From an uncultured Sphingomonadaceae bacterium (GTDB lineage Bacteria; Pseudomonadota; Alphaproteobacteria; Sphingomonadales; Sphingomonadaceae): 64,000 nt of DNA. Both the position numbers and the translations under genes were made by a program. Positions 18,000 through 26,320 of this stretch are shown here, in pieces. A model generated the notes under the pieces. It did no database searches and was not told the origin of the DNA. It saw only the letters and a list, made by a program, of their open reading frames with translations. The stretch covers positions 186,001 to 250,000 of the forward strand of contig CANMQE010000001.1 in the NCBI GenBank assembly GCA_947499975.1. The letters run 5' to 3'. Each line of letters opens with the position of its first letter. Within the stretch, counting starts at the first letter, position 1.

Positions 18000-18022
18000 T
18001 CGACAATCCTCCCCATGCGCAA

Positions 18023-18036
18023 TGTGAGCGCTATCA
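18023..18036. promoter_or_regulatory. XylR-type operator 3 upstream of the GH3-cupin-GH5 operon
   Basis: TGTGAGCGCTATCA keeps the AGCGCT core and most outer bases of the palindrome seen at 1804 and 11648. It lies 23 bp before the GH3 start, immediately downstream of the predicted -10, where a repressor would block initiation. Confidence 0.65.
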
Positions 18037-18038
18037 TT

Positions 18039-18067
18039 ACGCTAAGAAATGACGGTGACGGTGTCAA
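18039..18067 (-). promoter_or_regulatory. Predicted promoter of the GH3-cupin-GH5 operon
   Basis: On the minus strand a perfect TTGACA (18067-18062), 17 bp, then TAGCGT (18044-18039) are followed within two bases by operator 3. Spacing and order fit a sigma70 promoter repressed at +1. Confidence 0.55.
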
Positions 18068-18177
18068 TTCAGTTGGAGCGATACTTACCGTATGCGAATT
18101 GAAACGGTCTGGGAAAAGGAATGCGTCGGGAAGGCATGGGGCATCAGCCACCGCTGTTCCGATAGCTCTCTAATGTT

Positions 18178-18191
18178 TGATAGCGGTATCA
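18178..18191. promoter_or_regulatory. Degenerate XylR-like operator before tRNA-Phe
   Basis: TGATAGCGGTATCA matches the operator pattern with one disturbed central pair. It lies 155 bp (centre to centre) from operator 3, in a 280-bp gap with no convincing gene. It could be an auxiliary site for looping or a remnant. Confidence 0.4.
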
Positions 18192-18279
18192 TCGCCGCTC
18201 CTATGCGAAGTGCGATGACGGCGAAAATCGCAACCCGAGCGTTTCCCGATTGGAAAACCGCTTCGCAAGGAAAGGGAAG

Positions 18280-18354
18280 TGGTGCCCGGGGGCGGATTCG
18301 AACCACCGACACGACGATTTTCAGTCGTCTGCTCTACCCCTGAGCTACCCAGGC
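18280..18354 (-). tRNA. tRNA-Phe (GAA)
   Basis: Read on the minus strand, the gene has acceptor arms GCCTGGG and CCCGGGC, D-arm AGCTCAGGGGTAGAGC, anticodon stem GACGA/TCGTC around loop CTGAAAA (anticodon GAA) and a GGTTCGAATCC T-loop. It ends in discriminator A plus an encoded CCA (18282-18280). It lies 89 bp downstream of yacG in the same direction, so the two may share a transcript. Its 3' end faces the xylan locus. Confidence 0.96.
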
Positions 18355-18443
18355 ATTCTTCAGGCTGCGAGCGGCAAATGCTGGCTCGCAATCAAGGGAA
18401 GCGCGCCTATGGCGAACCCTCGTGCGCTTGGCAAGACCCCAAT

Positions 18444-18608
18444 TCAGTCTTCCGGCGCAATATCTTCAGGCGAGGCGGCGGGGCCGGGCACGGCGTAGCC
18501 ATCGCCAAACCACTTCGCGAGATCGCGATCGCGGCAGCGGCTGGAACAGAAGGGACTGAATTCCTCGGTGCGGGGCTTCTTGCAGATGGGGCAGGGTTTC
18601 GTGCTCAT
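18444..18608 (-). CDS. yacG: DNA gyrase inhibitor / zinc-binding protein YacG
   Basis: A 54-residue zinc-finger protein of the YacG family, which in E. coli binds GyrB and inhibits gyrase. The Cys4 site is C6-x2-C9 and C21-x3-C25 (CPICKKP, FCSSRC), followed by the family's RDLAKWFGDGYAVPG segment. The start is ATG 18608, overlapping the stop of the RNase gene as ATGA; longer frames would run inside that gene. It is the last protein gene of the infA-maf-RNase-yacG cluster. Confidence 0.9.
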   Translation of the reverse strand: MSTKPCPICKKPRTEEFSPFCSSRCRDRDLAKWFGDGYAVPGPAASPEDIAPED

Positions 18609-19579
18609 AGGCTGACAAGCTGGGCGTGGGATGCTTCCATCGCAAGGGCGGGGTCGCACATTGTCGACACCTGGCGCCCCGTGCGGCGCTGCAATTCCTC
18701 CAGCAGGGGGGCCGATAGCTGCGCGATGACGGCGGGATGGGCGCGCATTTCCACAGCGCCTGCGCCCTCCAGATGCTCCGCCCGGCGCAGCAGCTGGCGC
18801 GCGGCAAAGGCACTGCGGTGATAGGTGGCGCGCTGCAACAGGGAAGGGCGTTCCAGCCGCGCCACGATCTGCACGAAGCCAAAGCCGTTCATGGCCGTGC
18901 GTTCATGCGGCCAGCGGGCCAGCGCATCGGCCAGCGCCGAATCTACAGCGCGGCGATCCTCCTTTGCCGGAAGGGTGGGGAAATCCACGCCGATATTGCC
19001 GCGCAGGTCCAGCCGCTTCATCGCCTGGGAGAGGGCCAGCGCAGCCTCCAGCGCCAGTTCGCGGGCGGGCAGATCGCCATCCACATCGCACACGGTCATG
19101 GCAGGGGTGCAGGCGAAATGCAGTGCACCCCCACTGAAATCGACGTGGCCGTCCATTGCTTCGCCCATCAGTTCATCCCAGTCGCACTCGGGAAACTGGC
19201 GCACCGTGCGCACGGCATGGCCTGCACCGGATAACGTTTCTGCAAGCGAAGGGGCAGGGCGTACGGGCGCAGTGGTGGGGCGCGCATGGGCGTGTTTCGC
19301 CCGGCCAACCTCGGCCAGCGCGGGGCGCACAATCTGGAGACGGATGCGCGCACCCTCGGCGGCATCGGCGGGCAAACGGTCCACCAGCGCGATTTCGCCA
19401 TTGTCGAAGGTGGCGGTGCCGCGACGGCTGCCCTTGCGGCGGGTGGTGAGCACGGCGTCCTCCACCAGTCCCGAGGCAAGGCCGCCGGGCCACATCACGA
19501 TCGCTTCGGCAATTTCTCCGCCTTCGAGCCGGATCGCGCGATGTTCGCCAATCCCTTCCTCGAGGAACCACTCAGCCAA
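18605..19579 (-). CDS. Ribonuclease E/G-like protein (short form)
   Basis: This 324-residue protein matches the RNase E/G family at its C-terminal catalytic-like part (MKRLDLRGNIGVDFPTL). It is much shorter than RNase G (about 490) and shows no clear full S1 domain or Zn-link cysteines. Sphingomonads carry such short proteins between maf and yacG. It overlaps maf by eight bases at its start and yacG by four at its end. Whether it is catalytic is uncertain; it may have a regulatory or RNA-binding role instead. Confidence 0.75.
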   Translation of the reverse strand: MAEWFLEEGIGEHRAIRLEGGEIAEAIVMWPGGLASGLVEDAVLTTRRKGSRRGTATFDNGEIALVDRLPADAAEGARIRLQIVRPALAEVGRAKHAHARPTTAPVRPAPSLAETLSGAGHAVRTVRQFPECDWDELMGEAMDGHVDFSGGALHFACTPAMTVCDVDGDLPARELALEAALALSQAMKRLDLRGNIGVDFPTLPAKEDRRAVDSALADALARWPHERTAMNGFGFVQIVARLERPSLLQRATYHRSAFAARQLLRRAEHLEGAGAVEMRAHPAVIAQLSAPLLEELQRRTGRQVSTMCDPALAMEASHAQLVSL

Positions 19580-20153
19580 GGGCGTATCCGGCGGATTGCA
19601 GCAGCGTGCGCGTTTCGTAAAGCGGAAGGCCCATCACGGCGGAATGGCTGCCCTGTATCCAGGGGATCAGCGCCTCCGCCATGCCCTGTATGGCATAGCC
19701 GCCCGCCTTGCCTTCCCATTCGCCGCTGGCGATGTAGGCATCGATTTCATCGGGGGTGAGCAGCTTGAACTTCAGTTGCGTCTCGCTGATCTTCTCGCGC
19801 AGCACGCCATCGGGCATGGCCAGCGCGATGGCCGAGAATACGCGGTGACGGCGGCCAGAGAGCAGCGCCAGGCATTCGCGTGCCGTCGCCTCGTCATCGG
19901 CCTTTGGCAGGATGCGGCGGCCTGCGGCCACAACGGTATCCCCGCCCAGAACGCAGCCGCCTGATCCATCCACGGCCAACGCTTTTTCACGCGCCATGCG
20001 CTGCGCATAATCGCGCGGCAATTCAGCAGGGCGCGGTGTCTCGTCTATATTCGCCGGCGCGACGGCATCGGGTTCCACACCCAGCCGCGCCAGCAGATCG
20101 CGGCGTCGCGGGCTGGCGGAGGCGAGGATCAGCCGTGGTGGTGCGGTGGTCAC
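19572..20153 (-). CDS. maf: Maf-family nucleotide pyrophosphatase
   Basis: A 193-residue Maf/YceF/YhdE-type house-cleaning NTP pyrophosphatase, removing non-canonical or excess dTTP/UTP-type nucleotides. Family motifs are LASASPRRRDLLARLG at 9-24, NIDETPRP, GGDTVV and LSGRRHRVFSA, with GGYAIQGMA near the C-terminus. It follows infA by 18 bp and overlaps the RNase gene by eight, an arrangement typical of the order. Confidence 0.92.
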   Translation of the reverse strand: MTTAPPRLILASASPRRRDLLARLGVEPDAVAPANIDETPRPAELPRDYAQRMAREKALAVDGSGGCVLGGDTVVAAGRRILPKADDEATARECLALLSGRRHRVFSAIALAMPDGVLREKISETQLKFKLLTPDEIDAYIASGEWEGKAGGYAIQGMAEALIPWIQGSHSAVMGLPLYETRTLLQSAGYALG

Positions 20154-20171
20154 AGGCGCTGCAATCGCGCC

Positions 20172-20423
20172 CTAGCCGTTATATCCCGGCGGTCCGCTGC
20201 GGCCTGGCATGAAGCGATAGGTGATGCGGGCCTTGGTGAGGTCATACGGCGTCAGTTCGCACAACACCTCGTCTCCCACCAGCACGCGGATGCGGTTCTT
20301 GCGCATGCGGCCAGCGGTATGACCCAGAACCTCGTGGCCGTTCTCGAGCTCGACGCGGAACATTGCGTTAGGCAGCAGTTCCACCACCTTGCCGCGCATT
20401 TCGAGAAGTTCTTCCTTAGCCAT
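20172..20423 (-). CDS. infA: Translation initiation factor IF-1
   Basis: An 83-residue IF-1 of the alphaproteobacterial form, a single OB fold ([50 protein letters not shown]) with a short C-terminal [11 protein letters not shown] tail. It binds the 30S A-site during initiation. It is first in the infA-maf-RNase-yacG-tRNA-Phe cluster; a 214-bp intergenic region separates it from the divergent receptor gene and should hold both promoters. Confidence 0.97.
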   Translation of the reverse strand: MAKEELLEMRGKVVELLPNAMFRVELENGHEVLGHTAGRMRKNRIRVLVGDEVLCELTPYDLTKARITYRFMPGRSGPPGYNG

Positions 20424-20637
20424 TCAGTCAATCGGTCCTTGTGCTTGTGCGGTGATATTACCGTGTCGTGGCCGCGCCTTTAGCGCCGCAGCGTGCAAAA
20501 TGGAAGATAGGCCATGTATCGCGCGTTTAAAGGCGCGGCAGGCGCGACACTTTTGCGACAAAATAAGACATTGGCCCATCTTGTCCGTTTGTGCGTTGCA
20601 CAACATATGCGCTGATCACGGGGGGAATTCCTTTTGT

Positions 20638-23517
20638 TTGCGGAGAGTTCCGATTCTTTCAAAATCCATGTCTTGCAGCGTGCTGGCGATCACTGCCGCG
20701 CTGTGCGCTTTTCCCGCGAGTCCCGCGATTGCGCAGGATGGCCCCGCCGGGCCAGCCGCGCAGGATGCTCCTCCTCCTGCCGAGGATCAGCCCACTGACG
20801 AGGATGTGAATACCATCTACGTGCTGGGTGCGCGCCTGCTGGGCCAGGTGGACGCGCCGGAGCCGCCGATTCTCGATCTGGATCAGGAAGACATCGCTGC
20901 ATACGGCGCTGGCTCGATAGAGGAACTGCTGGAGGCGCTTGGCCCGCAGGTCACTTCCTCACGCGGGCGCGGTGGCGGGGGCCGTCCCATCATCCTGGTG
21001 AACGGCGTGCGCATCTCCTCCTTCCGCGAACTGCGCAGCTATCCGCCCGAAGCCATCGAACGCACGCAGGTGTTTACCGAGGAAGTGGCCCAGCGTTATG
21101 GCTATTCCCCCGATCAGCGCGTGGTGAATTTCATCCTCAAGGACAATTTCTCCAGCCGCGAAATCGAGGTGGAATACGGCCAGCCCTTCGACGGGGGCTA
21201 TTCGCAGCAGGAGGTGGAAGGCACCTATCTGCGGATTGACGGGCCGAGCCGGCTGAACCTGAACGTGGAGTGGGAAAACTCCAGCCCGCTGACAGAGGCG
21301 GAGCGCGGGATCATCCAGGCAGAAGGCAGCGATCCCGATCTTGCCAGCGATCCCGACCCGGCGCAGTTCCGCACCCTGGTGGCAGACACCTCGGGCGTGG
21401 AGGCCACCGCCAACTGGACCACGAAGATCGGCGAAACTGGTCCGGCCATCTCGCTCAACTCCACTTACGAGCGCAGCGACAGCCTGCGGCTGCAAGGGCT
21501 GGATACCGTGTTTCTGGCCGATCCCGACGGCAACACCGCGCTGCGCACATTCAACGCGGCCAATCCGCTGACGGTGGATTCGCGCAGCGAGAGCTATTCG
21601 CTGGGCAGCACCGTAAATTTCCGCACCGGCGACTGGGAAATCACCGGCACGCTGGATGGCACGTATAACGACAATATCAGCCGCACCCAGCAGCGCATCG
21701 ACACCGTCGGACTGGTGGCCGATGCGGCAAACGGGGCCTTGCCCATCGATGGTGAGCTTGGCTCGTTCTCCTCCGCGGGTTTCGACGAATCGCTGAGCGA
21801 TACCTACACCGCCAACGCACTTGTCACCGCGCGCGGCGTGCCACTGTACCTGCCCGCCGGGGATCTGGCGGTGACGCTGCGCGGCGGCTACAACTGGACC
21901 CGGATCGAAAGCAGCGACACGCGCGCGCTGGCAAGCGATGTGCAATTGACGCGCGGAAACGTTTTCGGCGGCGCGAACATCGCCATTCCGCTCACCAGCA
22001 GGGACGAGCAATTTCTCGATGCGCTGGGCGATTTCACGCTGAACCTGAATGCAGGCGTCAATTACCTTACCGATTTCGGCACATTGCAGGATTGGACGGT
22101 GGGCCTGACGTGGGGCGTTACGGAACGCCTGACCCTGACCGCCAATCACATCAATCGCGAAGTCGCGCCCTCGCTCGGCCAGCTGGGCAATCCGGCAATC
22201 GCCACGCCGAACGTACCGCTGTTCGATATCGCCAACAACGACACGGTGCTGGCCACCGTGATTAGCGGCGGCAATCCCGATCTTCCCGCCCAGACGCAGA
22301 GCGACTGGAAGTTCGGCCTGATCTGGGAACTGCCTTTCATCGACGATGCCACCGTGTCGGTGGATTATTTCGACAACCATTCCGAGAACGTGACGAACGG
22401 CCTGCCAACGCTGACACCCGCGATCGAGGCGGCGTTTCCGGGCCGCGTTACGCGCGATGCCACGGGGCGACTGGTGCAGCTGGATGATCGCTTCGTCACC
22501 TTTGCGGAGCGTGACGAGCAGCGCCTGCAGTTCGGCCTGAACCTCTCGGGCCGGATCGGCGGCGATGACGATGGCGGGCGCGAGGGTGGCGAGCGTGAAG
22601 GTGGCAGGCGCGGCGGCGGTGGACCCGGTGGCGGGGCGCCCGATGGCGCTGCCAATCGCGGGCCGAATGCCGGCGGAAGTGCCGGGCGGGGCGGACCGCC
22701 CAATGCAGAGCGGATGCAGCAGATGCGCGCAACCTTCTGCGAGCGCGAACCTACCGAACTGATCGACCTGTTCAACCGCGCCATTGCCGCGCAGGCAGCG
22801 GGCGAGGAACCGCCAGTGGGCGCCGACGGGCAGCCGCTGAGCATTCGGCCGCAGATGTTGCAACGTCTTGCGGGCGAGGATGGCCGGGTGGATCCCGAAC
22901 GCTTCGCCGCCATACGAGAGCGCGTGTGCAGCGCCGACACCCAGCAAGCCGGGCAGCAGCCCAGCCAGGGCCGTCGCGGGCGTGGGGGTGGCCGCATGGG
23001 ACGCATGATGGGCGGCGGAAACGATGGCCCGCCCACGGGCCGCTGGTTTTTCAATCTCGACTACACGCTGGAACTGGATAACACCGTGCTGATCGCGGAC
23101 GGTATCCCTCGGCTGGACTTGCTGGATGGCGATGCGCTGTCCGGCGGGGGAGAGCCGCGGCACGGCGTGCGGGCGCGCGGCGGCGCGTTCTATGATGGTT
23201 ACGGCCTGATCCTGTTCGCCAGCTACGTTGGCGAATCGCGGCTTGCGGGATCGGGCCTTTCAGGCAGTACGGACCTGTTCTTCGACGATTACGTGAACGT
23301 CAGCCTGCGTGCTTTCGCCGATCTGGGGCAGCGGGAAAGTCTGGTGGAAAGCGTGCCGTTCTTCGAAGGATCGCGCGTTGGGCTGAGTGTCAGCAATTTG
23401 TTCGACACGCGCCAGAACGTGGTGGACAGTAATGGCGACACGCCGCTGCGCTACCAGCCTTTCCTGATCGACCCCGTGGGCCGGAGCTTCGAAGTGGAAT
23501 TCCGCAAGCTGTTCTAG
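20638..23517 (+). CDS. TonB-dependent receptor-like outer-membrane protein with Gly-rich insert
   Basis: A 959-residue outer-membrane receptor-like protein. After the signal peptide (SCSVLAITAALCAFPASPAIAQ) a plug-like domain spans about 55-175 (SIEELLEALGPQVTSSRGRGGGGRPIILVNG...), then a long beta-barrel ending in the aromatic EFRKLF. The barrel is interrupted by a glycine/arginine-rich stretch (about 641-690), a helical Cys-containing segment (Cys701, Cys764) and a second Gly-rich stretch (about 777-797). I favour TTG 20638, with GGGGGG ten bases upstream, over ATG 20668, which lacks a ribosome-binding site. The ligand is unknown. A strong terminator follows. Confidence 0.82.
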   Translation: MRRVPILSKSMSCSVLAITAALCAFPASPAIAQDGPAGPAAQDAPPPAEDQPTDEDVNTIYVLGARLLGQVDAPEPPILDLDQEDIAAYGAGSIEELLEALGPQVTSSRGRGGGGRPIILVNGVRISSFRELRSYPPEAIERTQVFTEEVAQRYGYSPDQRVVNFILKDNFSSREIEVEYGQPFDGGYSQQEVEGTYLRIDGPSRLNLNVEWENSSPLTEAERGIIQAEGSDPDLASDPDPAQFRTLVADTSGVEATANWTTKIGETGPAISLNSTYERSDSLRLQGLDTVFLADPDGNTALRTFNAANPLTVDSRSESYSLGSTVNFRTGDWEITGTLDGTYNDNISRTQQRIDTVGLVADAANGALPIDGELGSFSSAGFDESLSDTYTANALVTARGVPLYLPAGDLAVTLRGGYNWTRIESSDTRALASDVQLTRGNVFGGANIAIPLTSRDEQFLDALGDFTLNLNAGVNYLTDFGTLQDWTVGLTWGVTERLTLTANHINREVAPSLGQLGNPAIATPNVPLFDIANNDTVLATVISGGNPDLPAQTQSDWKFGLIWELPFIDDATVSVDYFDNHSENVTNGLPTLTPAIEAAFPGRVTRDATGRLVQLDDRFVTFAERDEQRLQFGLNLSGRIGGDDDGGREGGEREGGRRGGGGPGGGAPDGAANRGPNAGGSAGRGGPPNAERMQQMRATFCEREPTELIDLFNRAIAAQAAGEEPPVGADGQPLSIRPQMLQRLAGEDGRVDPERFAAIRERVCSADTQQAGQQPSQGRRGRGGGRMGRMMGGGNDGPPTGRWFFNLDYTLELDNTVLIADGIPRLDLLDGDALSGGGEPRHGVRARGGAFYDGYGLILFASYVGESRLAGSGLSGSTDLFFDDYVNVSLRAFADLGQRESLVESVPFFEGSRVGLSVSNLFDTRQNVVDSNGDTPLRYQPFLIDPVGRSFEVEFRKLF

Positions 23518-23521
23518 TGCG

Positions 23522-23563
23522 GCGAAAACGGGGGTGGGCGCGCTGCCCGCCCCCGGTTTTCGC
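23522..23563. terminator. Bidirectional terminator between receptor and peroxidase genes
   Basis: A long stem (GCGAAAAC pairing with GTTTTCGC, then a G-run pairing with a C-run, with one bulge) encloses a small loop in the 54-bp convergent gap. A/T-rich ends within the stem serve both directions. Confidence 0.75.
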
Positions 23564-23571
23564 AACACCTG

Positions 23572-24990
23572 TCAGGGCTGGGCAGCCGTCACCAGCTTGC
23601 CAAGCGTGTTCCAATCCGGACGGGGGGACCAATTGCGGTTGGCACCAAGGTAGGAATGCTGGTCGAATTCCAACAAACCGATGATCGTTTCCGCCACGAT
23701 CGTCGCACCCACCGGGCCGAGCGCCTCGCCTTCTTTGGTGCTGCCATTCGTTTCCGAACGACCGATCACTTCCGCTTCGGCGAGGATATATAGCCAAAGC
23801 GGAATGCCGTGCTCGGGCAGGTCAGAATTGATCTGTCCGATCTTCGCTACGACCTTGTCGATTGTCGCCTGATCGCAATCGATAGCCTCTGCAACTTTCT
23901 CTCCGCCGGGGAGAAGAAAAGTGTTGCCACGCAGCAGGTTGCGTGTCGCCAACGAGTTCTCCCCCTCGGTGATGAAGGGCAATTTCAAAAGGTCGCCCGC
24001 CAGCTTCGTATCCAGCTTCTGGGCACGCTCCACCTGCCTGCCTTCTGGCGTATCCAGCAATTCGTGCCAGTCGACCACGCCCTTCGCATCGGTAAGCGCA
24101 TCGAACCCGCGACCCAGGATCGCGCCAAACAGTTCCAGCGGTGATTTAGCTTTCTGTACCTGTATCTTCATCGGGATCATCGAATGGCCGAAGCGATAGG
24201 CGGCCACGGAAAATTCGATGGGAATGAAGGGCGTGCCACCGCAATAGTGCATGCGCCCGCACCCGAGTATTTTCTCCACCACCGGGCGCCCGCACATGGC
24301 GACGAGAAAATCGTTCACCACGGCCCATTGGTAATGCCACGAGGTTTCTCGCCGCGCCGCTTCGTAGAGTTCGTGGCCCTCGCAACCTTCCTCCGCATGC
24401 AGCGTGTCGCAAACATGGTTGTGAAAACGGATCATGGCCAGCTGCAACTGGCTGATGACGCGGTTCTCGTCATTGCGGGGATCGCCGATCATTGCGCGGC
24501 CATTGGGGCTGCGCAGAAGATCGTCGTTTGCGAGGCCATTCTGGCCAGGGTTGTCGGCTCCCGTCAGCAGTTTGGCCCCGCCAAAGCTGCCGCCCTGAAC
24601 AAACAGATAGGGCTGGGCTTCAGGGCCCAGGCCATAGATGCAGTCAAGGTCAAGCGTCGGTGTGCGGACATTGGAAATTTCGCCGGGATTATCGACTACG
24701 CTATCGAAACTGGTGGAGGCATCCAGCGTAATGTCGTGGTCCACGAACTGGCCAAAGAATACCATGCCCACGGGCACGCTATCAGTGCGGTCGTCGTCGT
24801 TTCCGCCGTCCATCGGCCCGCCGTCCCGGCCGATCTCCTCCAGTATTGCTTTTGGCGTGTATGCCGGGCTGATATTTCCGAAAAGACGACCGAACCGGTC
24901 GTCGCGTTGCTTCGTTTCGTAATGGCCGCGCACACAATAGGCAGACATGCCTTCCAGCGGCTTCATTCCATGATGGTCCTGGACACTCAT
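23572..24990 (-). CDS. Animal-type haem peroxidase (peroxidase-cyclooxygenase superfamily)
   Basis: A 472-residue bacterial member of the animal haem peroxidase family. The distal His is His85 in FFGQFVDHDITLD; the proximal His is His269 in YRFGHSMIP; the catalytic-Arg region is GDPRNDENRVISQL. Start ATG 24990 has AAGGAG seven bases upstream, and the longer frame to 25065 lacks a ribosome site. No signal peptide or secretion-repeat domain is visible, so export, if any, is not by Sec. It probably oxidises small molecules or halides with H2O2; the physiological substrate is unknown. Confidence 0.88.
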   Translation of the reverse strand: MSVQDHHGMKPLEGMSAYCVRGHYETKQRDDRFGRLFGNISPAYTPKAILEEIGRDGGPMDGGNDDDRTDSVPVGMVFFGQFVDHDITLDASTSFDSVVDNPGEISNVRTPTLDLDCIYGLGPEAQPYLFVQGGSFGGAKLLTGADNPGQNGLANDDLLRSPNGRAMIGDPRNDENRVISQLQLAMIRFHNHVCDTLHAEEGCEGHELYEAARRETSWHYQWAVVNDFLVAMCGRPVVEKILGCGRMHYCGGTPFIPIEFSVAAYRFGHSMIPMKIQVQKAKSPLELFGAILGRGFDALTDAKGVVDWHELLDTPEGRQVERAQKLDTKLAGDLLKLPFITEGENSLATRNLLRGNTFLLPGGEKVAEAIDCDQATIDKVVAKIGQINSDLPEHGIPLWLYILAEAEVIGRSETNGSTKEGEALGPVGATIVAETIIGLLEFDQHSYLGANRNWSPRPDWNTLGKLVTAAQP

Positions 24991-25143
24991 AGCCAATCTC
25001 CTTGAACATTCGTTCGCAAATGTGTTGATAAGGATTGTTGGCGACCCCGCACCAGAATGGGCCACATGTATGTGGCGGTATAGCGACGTTAACCGTATTC
25101 CAGCGCATTCAGCACACTGCTGGCGGCGTTTTGAAGGGTTGGC

Positions 25144-26319
25144 CTAAAGACCCTGCGCGGCGGCGTGGGCGGATGCCCATGCCCACTGGAAGTTATAACC
25201 GCCCAGCCAGCCCGTCACATCCACGGCCTCGCCGATGGCGAACAGGCCCGGCACCTTGCGTGCCTCCATCGTTTTCGATGACAGTTCGGAAGTATCGATC
25301 CCGCCCACGGTCACTTCCGCCTTGGCGAAACCCTCCGTGCCGCTGGGGTGGAATGTCCACCCGGCCAGCTTGTCCGACGCGGCGCGCAGGGACTTGTCCG
25401 GGATATTTCCCAGGTCGCCTTCCAGCGAAAGGCGCTGCGCCAGCGTATCGGCCAGCCGGTGCGGCAGGTGATCGCGCAGCACGGCGCGCAGCGTGGCAGA
25501 CGGGCGGGCGCGCTTTTCCTCCACCAGCCAATCGGCGGTGTGATCGGGCAGGAAGCGGATGGATACAGGATCGCCCGGCCGCCAGTAACTGCTCACCTGC
25601 AGGATGGCAGGCCCGGAAAGCCCGCGATGCGTCATCAAAGCAGCTTCGCGGAAAGTGCTCTTGTTCGCGGTCGCCTCCACCTCGGCAGACACGCCGGAAA
25701 GCTCGCGGAACAGCACGTCGTCTCCGCCCAGCGTCAGCGGCACGAGGGCGGGGCGCGGTTCGATCACTTTCAGGCCGAACTGTCGTGCCAGCCGGTACGC
25801 GAAATCGCTTGCGCCCATCTTGGGGATGGACGGTCCGCCGGTGGCCAGCACCAGCGCAGGCGCGGTGAACGTGCCGTTCTGCGTGGCGACGGTGTAGCCC
25901 GATGCATCGCGCGTTACACTGGCGACATCCTCGTTACAGCGGATATCTACCGTGCCCGGCCCTGCCGCGCATTCATCCAGCAGCATCTCAACGATCTGCT
26001 TCGCGCTGCCATCGCAGAACAGCTGGCCCAGGGTCTTTTCGTGCCAGGCGATGCCGTGCTTCTCCACCAGGTCGAGAAAATCGCGCGCGGTGTACCGGCT
26101 CAATGCAGACTTGGCGAAGTGGCGGTTGGAGGACAGGTAATTGGCAGGACTGGCACCGATATTGGTGAAATTGCAGCGTCCACCGCCCGAGATCAGGATC
26201 TTCTTGCCCACCGTTCCGGCCCGCTCCAGCACCAGCACGTTGCGCCCCCGCTGCCCGGCCTTCGCTGCGCAGAAGAGGCCCGCCGCGCCGCCGCCAAGGA
26301 TGATGGCGTCATGTTTCAC
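25144..26319 (-). CDS. FAD-dependent oxidoreductase, BaiN/HI0933 family
   Basis: A 391-residue flavoprotein of the HI0933/BaiN (RdsA-like) family. An N-terminal dinucleotide-binding motif (AIILGGGAAGLFCAAKAG) and the family signature SGGGRCNFTN are present, with a C-terminal FAIGEAVDVTGWLGGYNFQWAWASA FAD block. I chose GTG 26319, one base after the stop of the upstream permease gene, because it puts the Rossmann fold at the usual distance from the N-terminus; the longer frame (26364) lies inside the permease. The reaction is not known for this subgroup. Confidence 0.85.
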   Translation of the reverse strand: MKHDAIILGGGAAGLFCAAKAGQRGRNVLVLERAGTVGKKILISGGGRCNFTNIGASPANYLSSNRHFAKSALSRYTARDFLDLVEKHGIAWHEKTLGQLFCDGSAKQIVEMLLDECAAGPGTVDIRCNEDVASVTRDASGYTVATQNGTFTAPALVLATGGPSIPKMGASDFAYRLARQFGLKVIEPRPALVPLTLGGDDVLFRELSGVSAEVEATANKSTFREAALMTHRGLSGPAILQVSSYWRPGDPVSIRFLPDHTADWLVEEKRARPSATLRAVLRDHLPHRLADTLAQRLSLEGDLGNIPDKSLRAASDKLAGWTFHPSGTEGFAKAEVTVGGIDTSELSSKTMEARKVPGLFAIGEAVDVTGWLGGYNFQWAWASAHAAAQGL

Positions 26320-26320
26320 G

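Noticed and set aside
18085..18312. A 75-codon minus-strand ORF between the GH3 gene and tRNA-Phe
   Set aside because: It runs into the tRNA gene and over operator-like DNA, and its product has no recognisable feature.
20959..23163. A 734-codon minus-strand frame opposite the receptor gene
   Set aside because: It is antisense to the barrel protein and has shadow-type composition without a signal or known motif.
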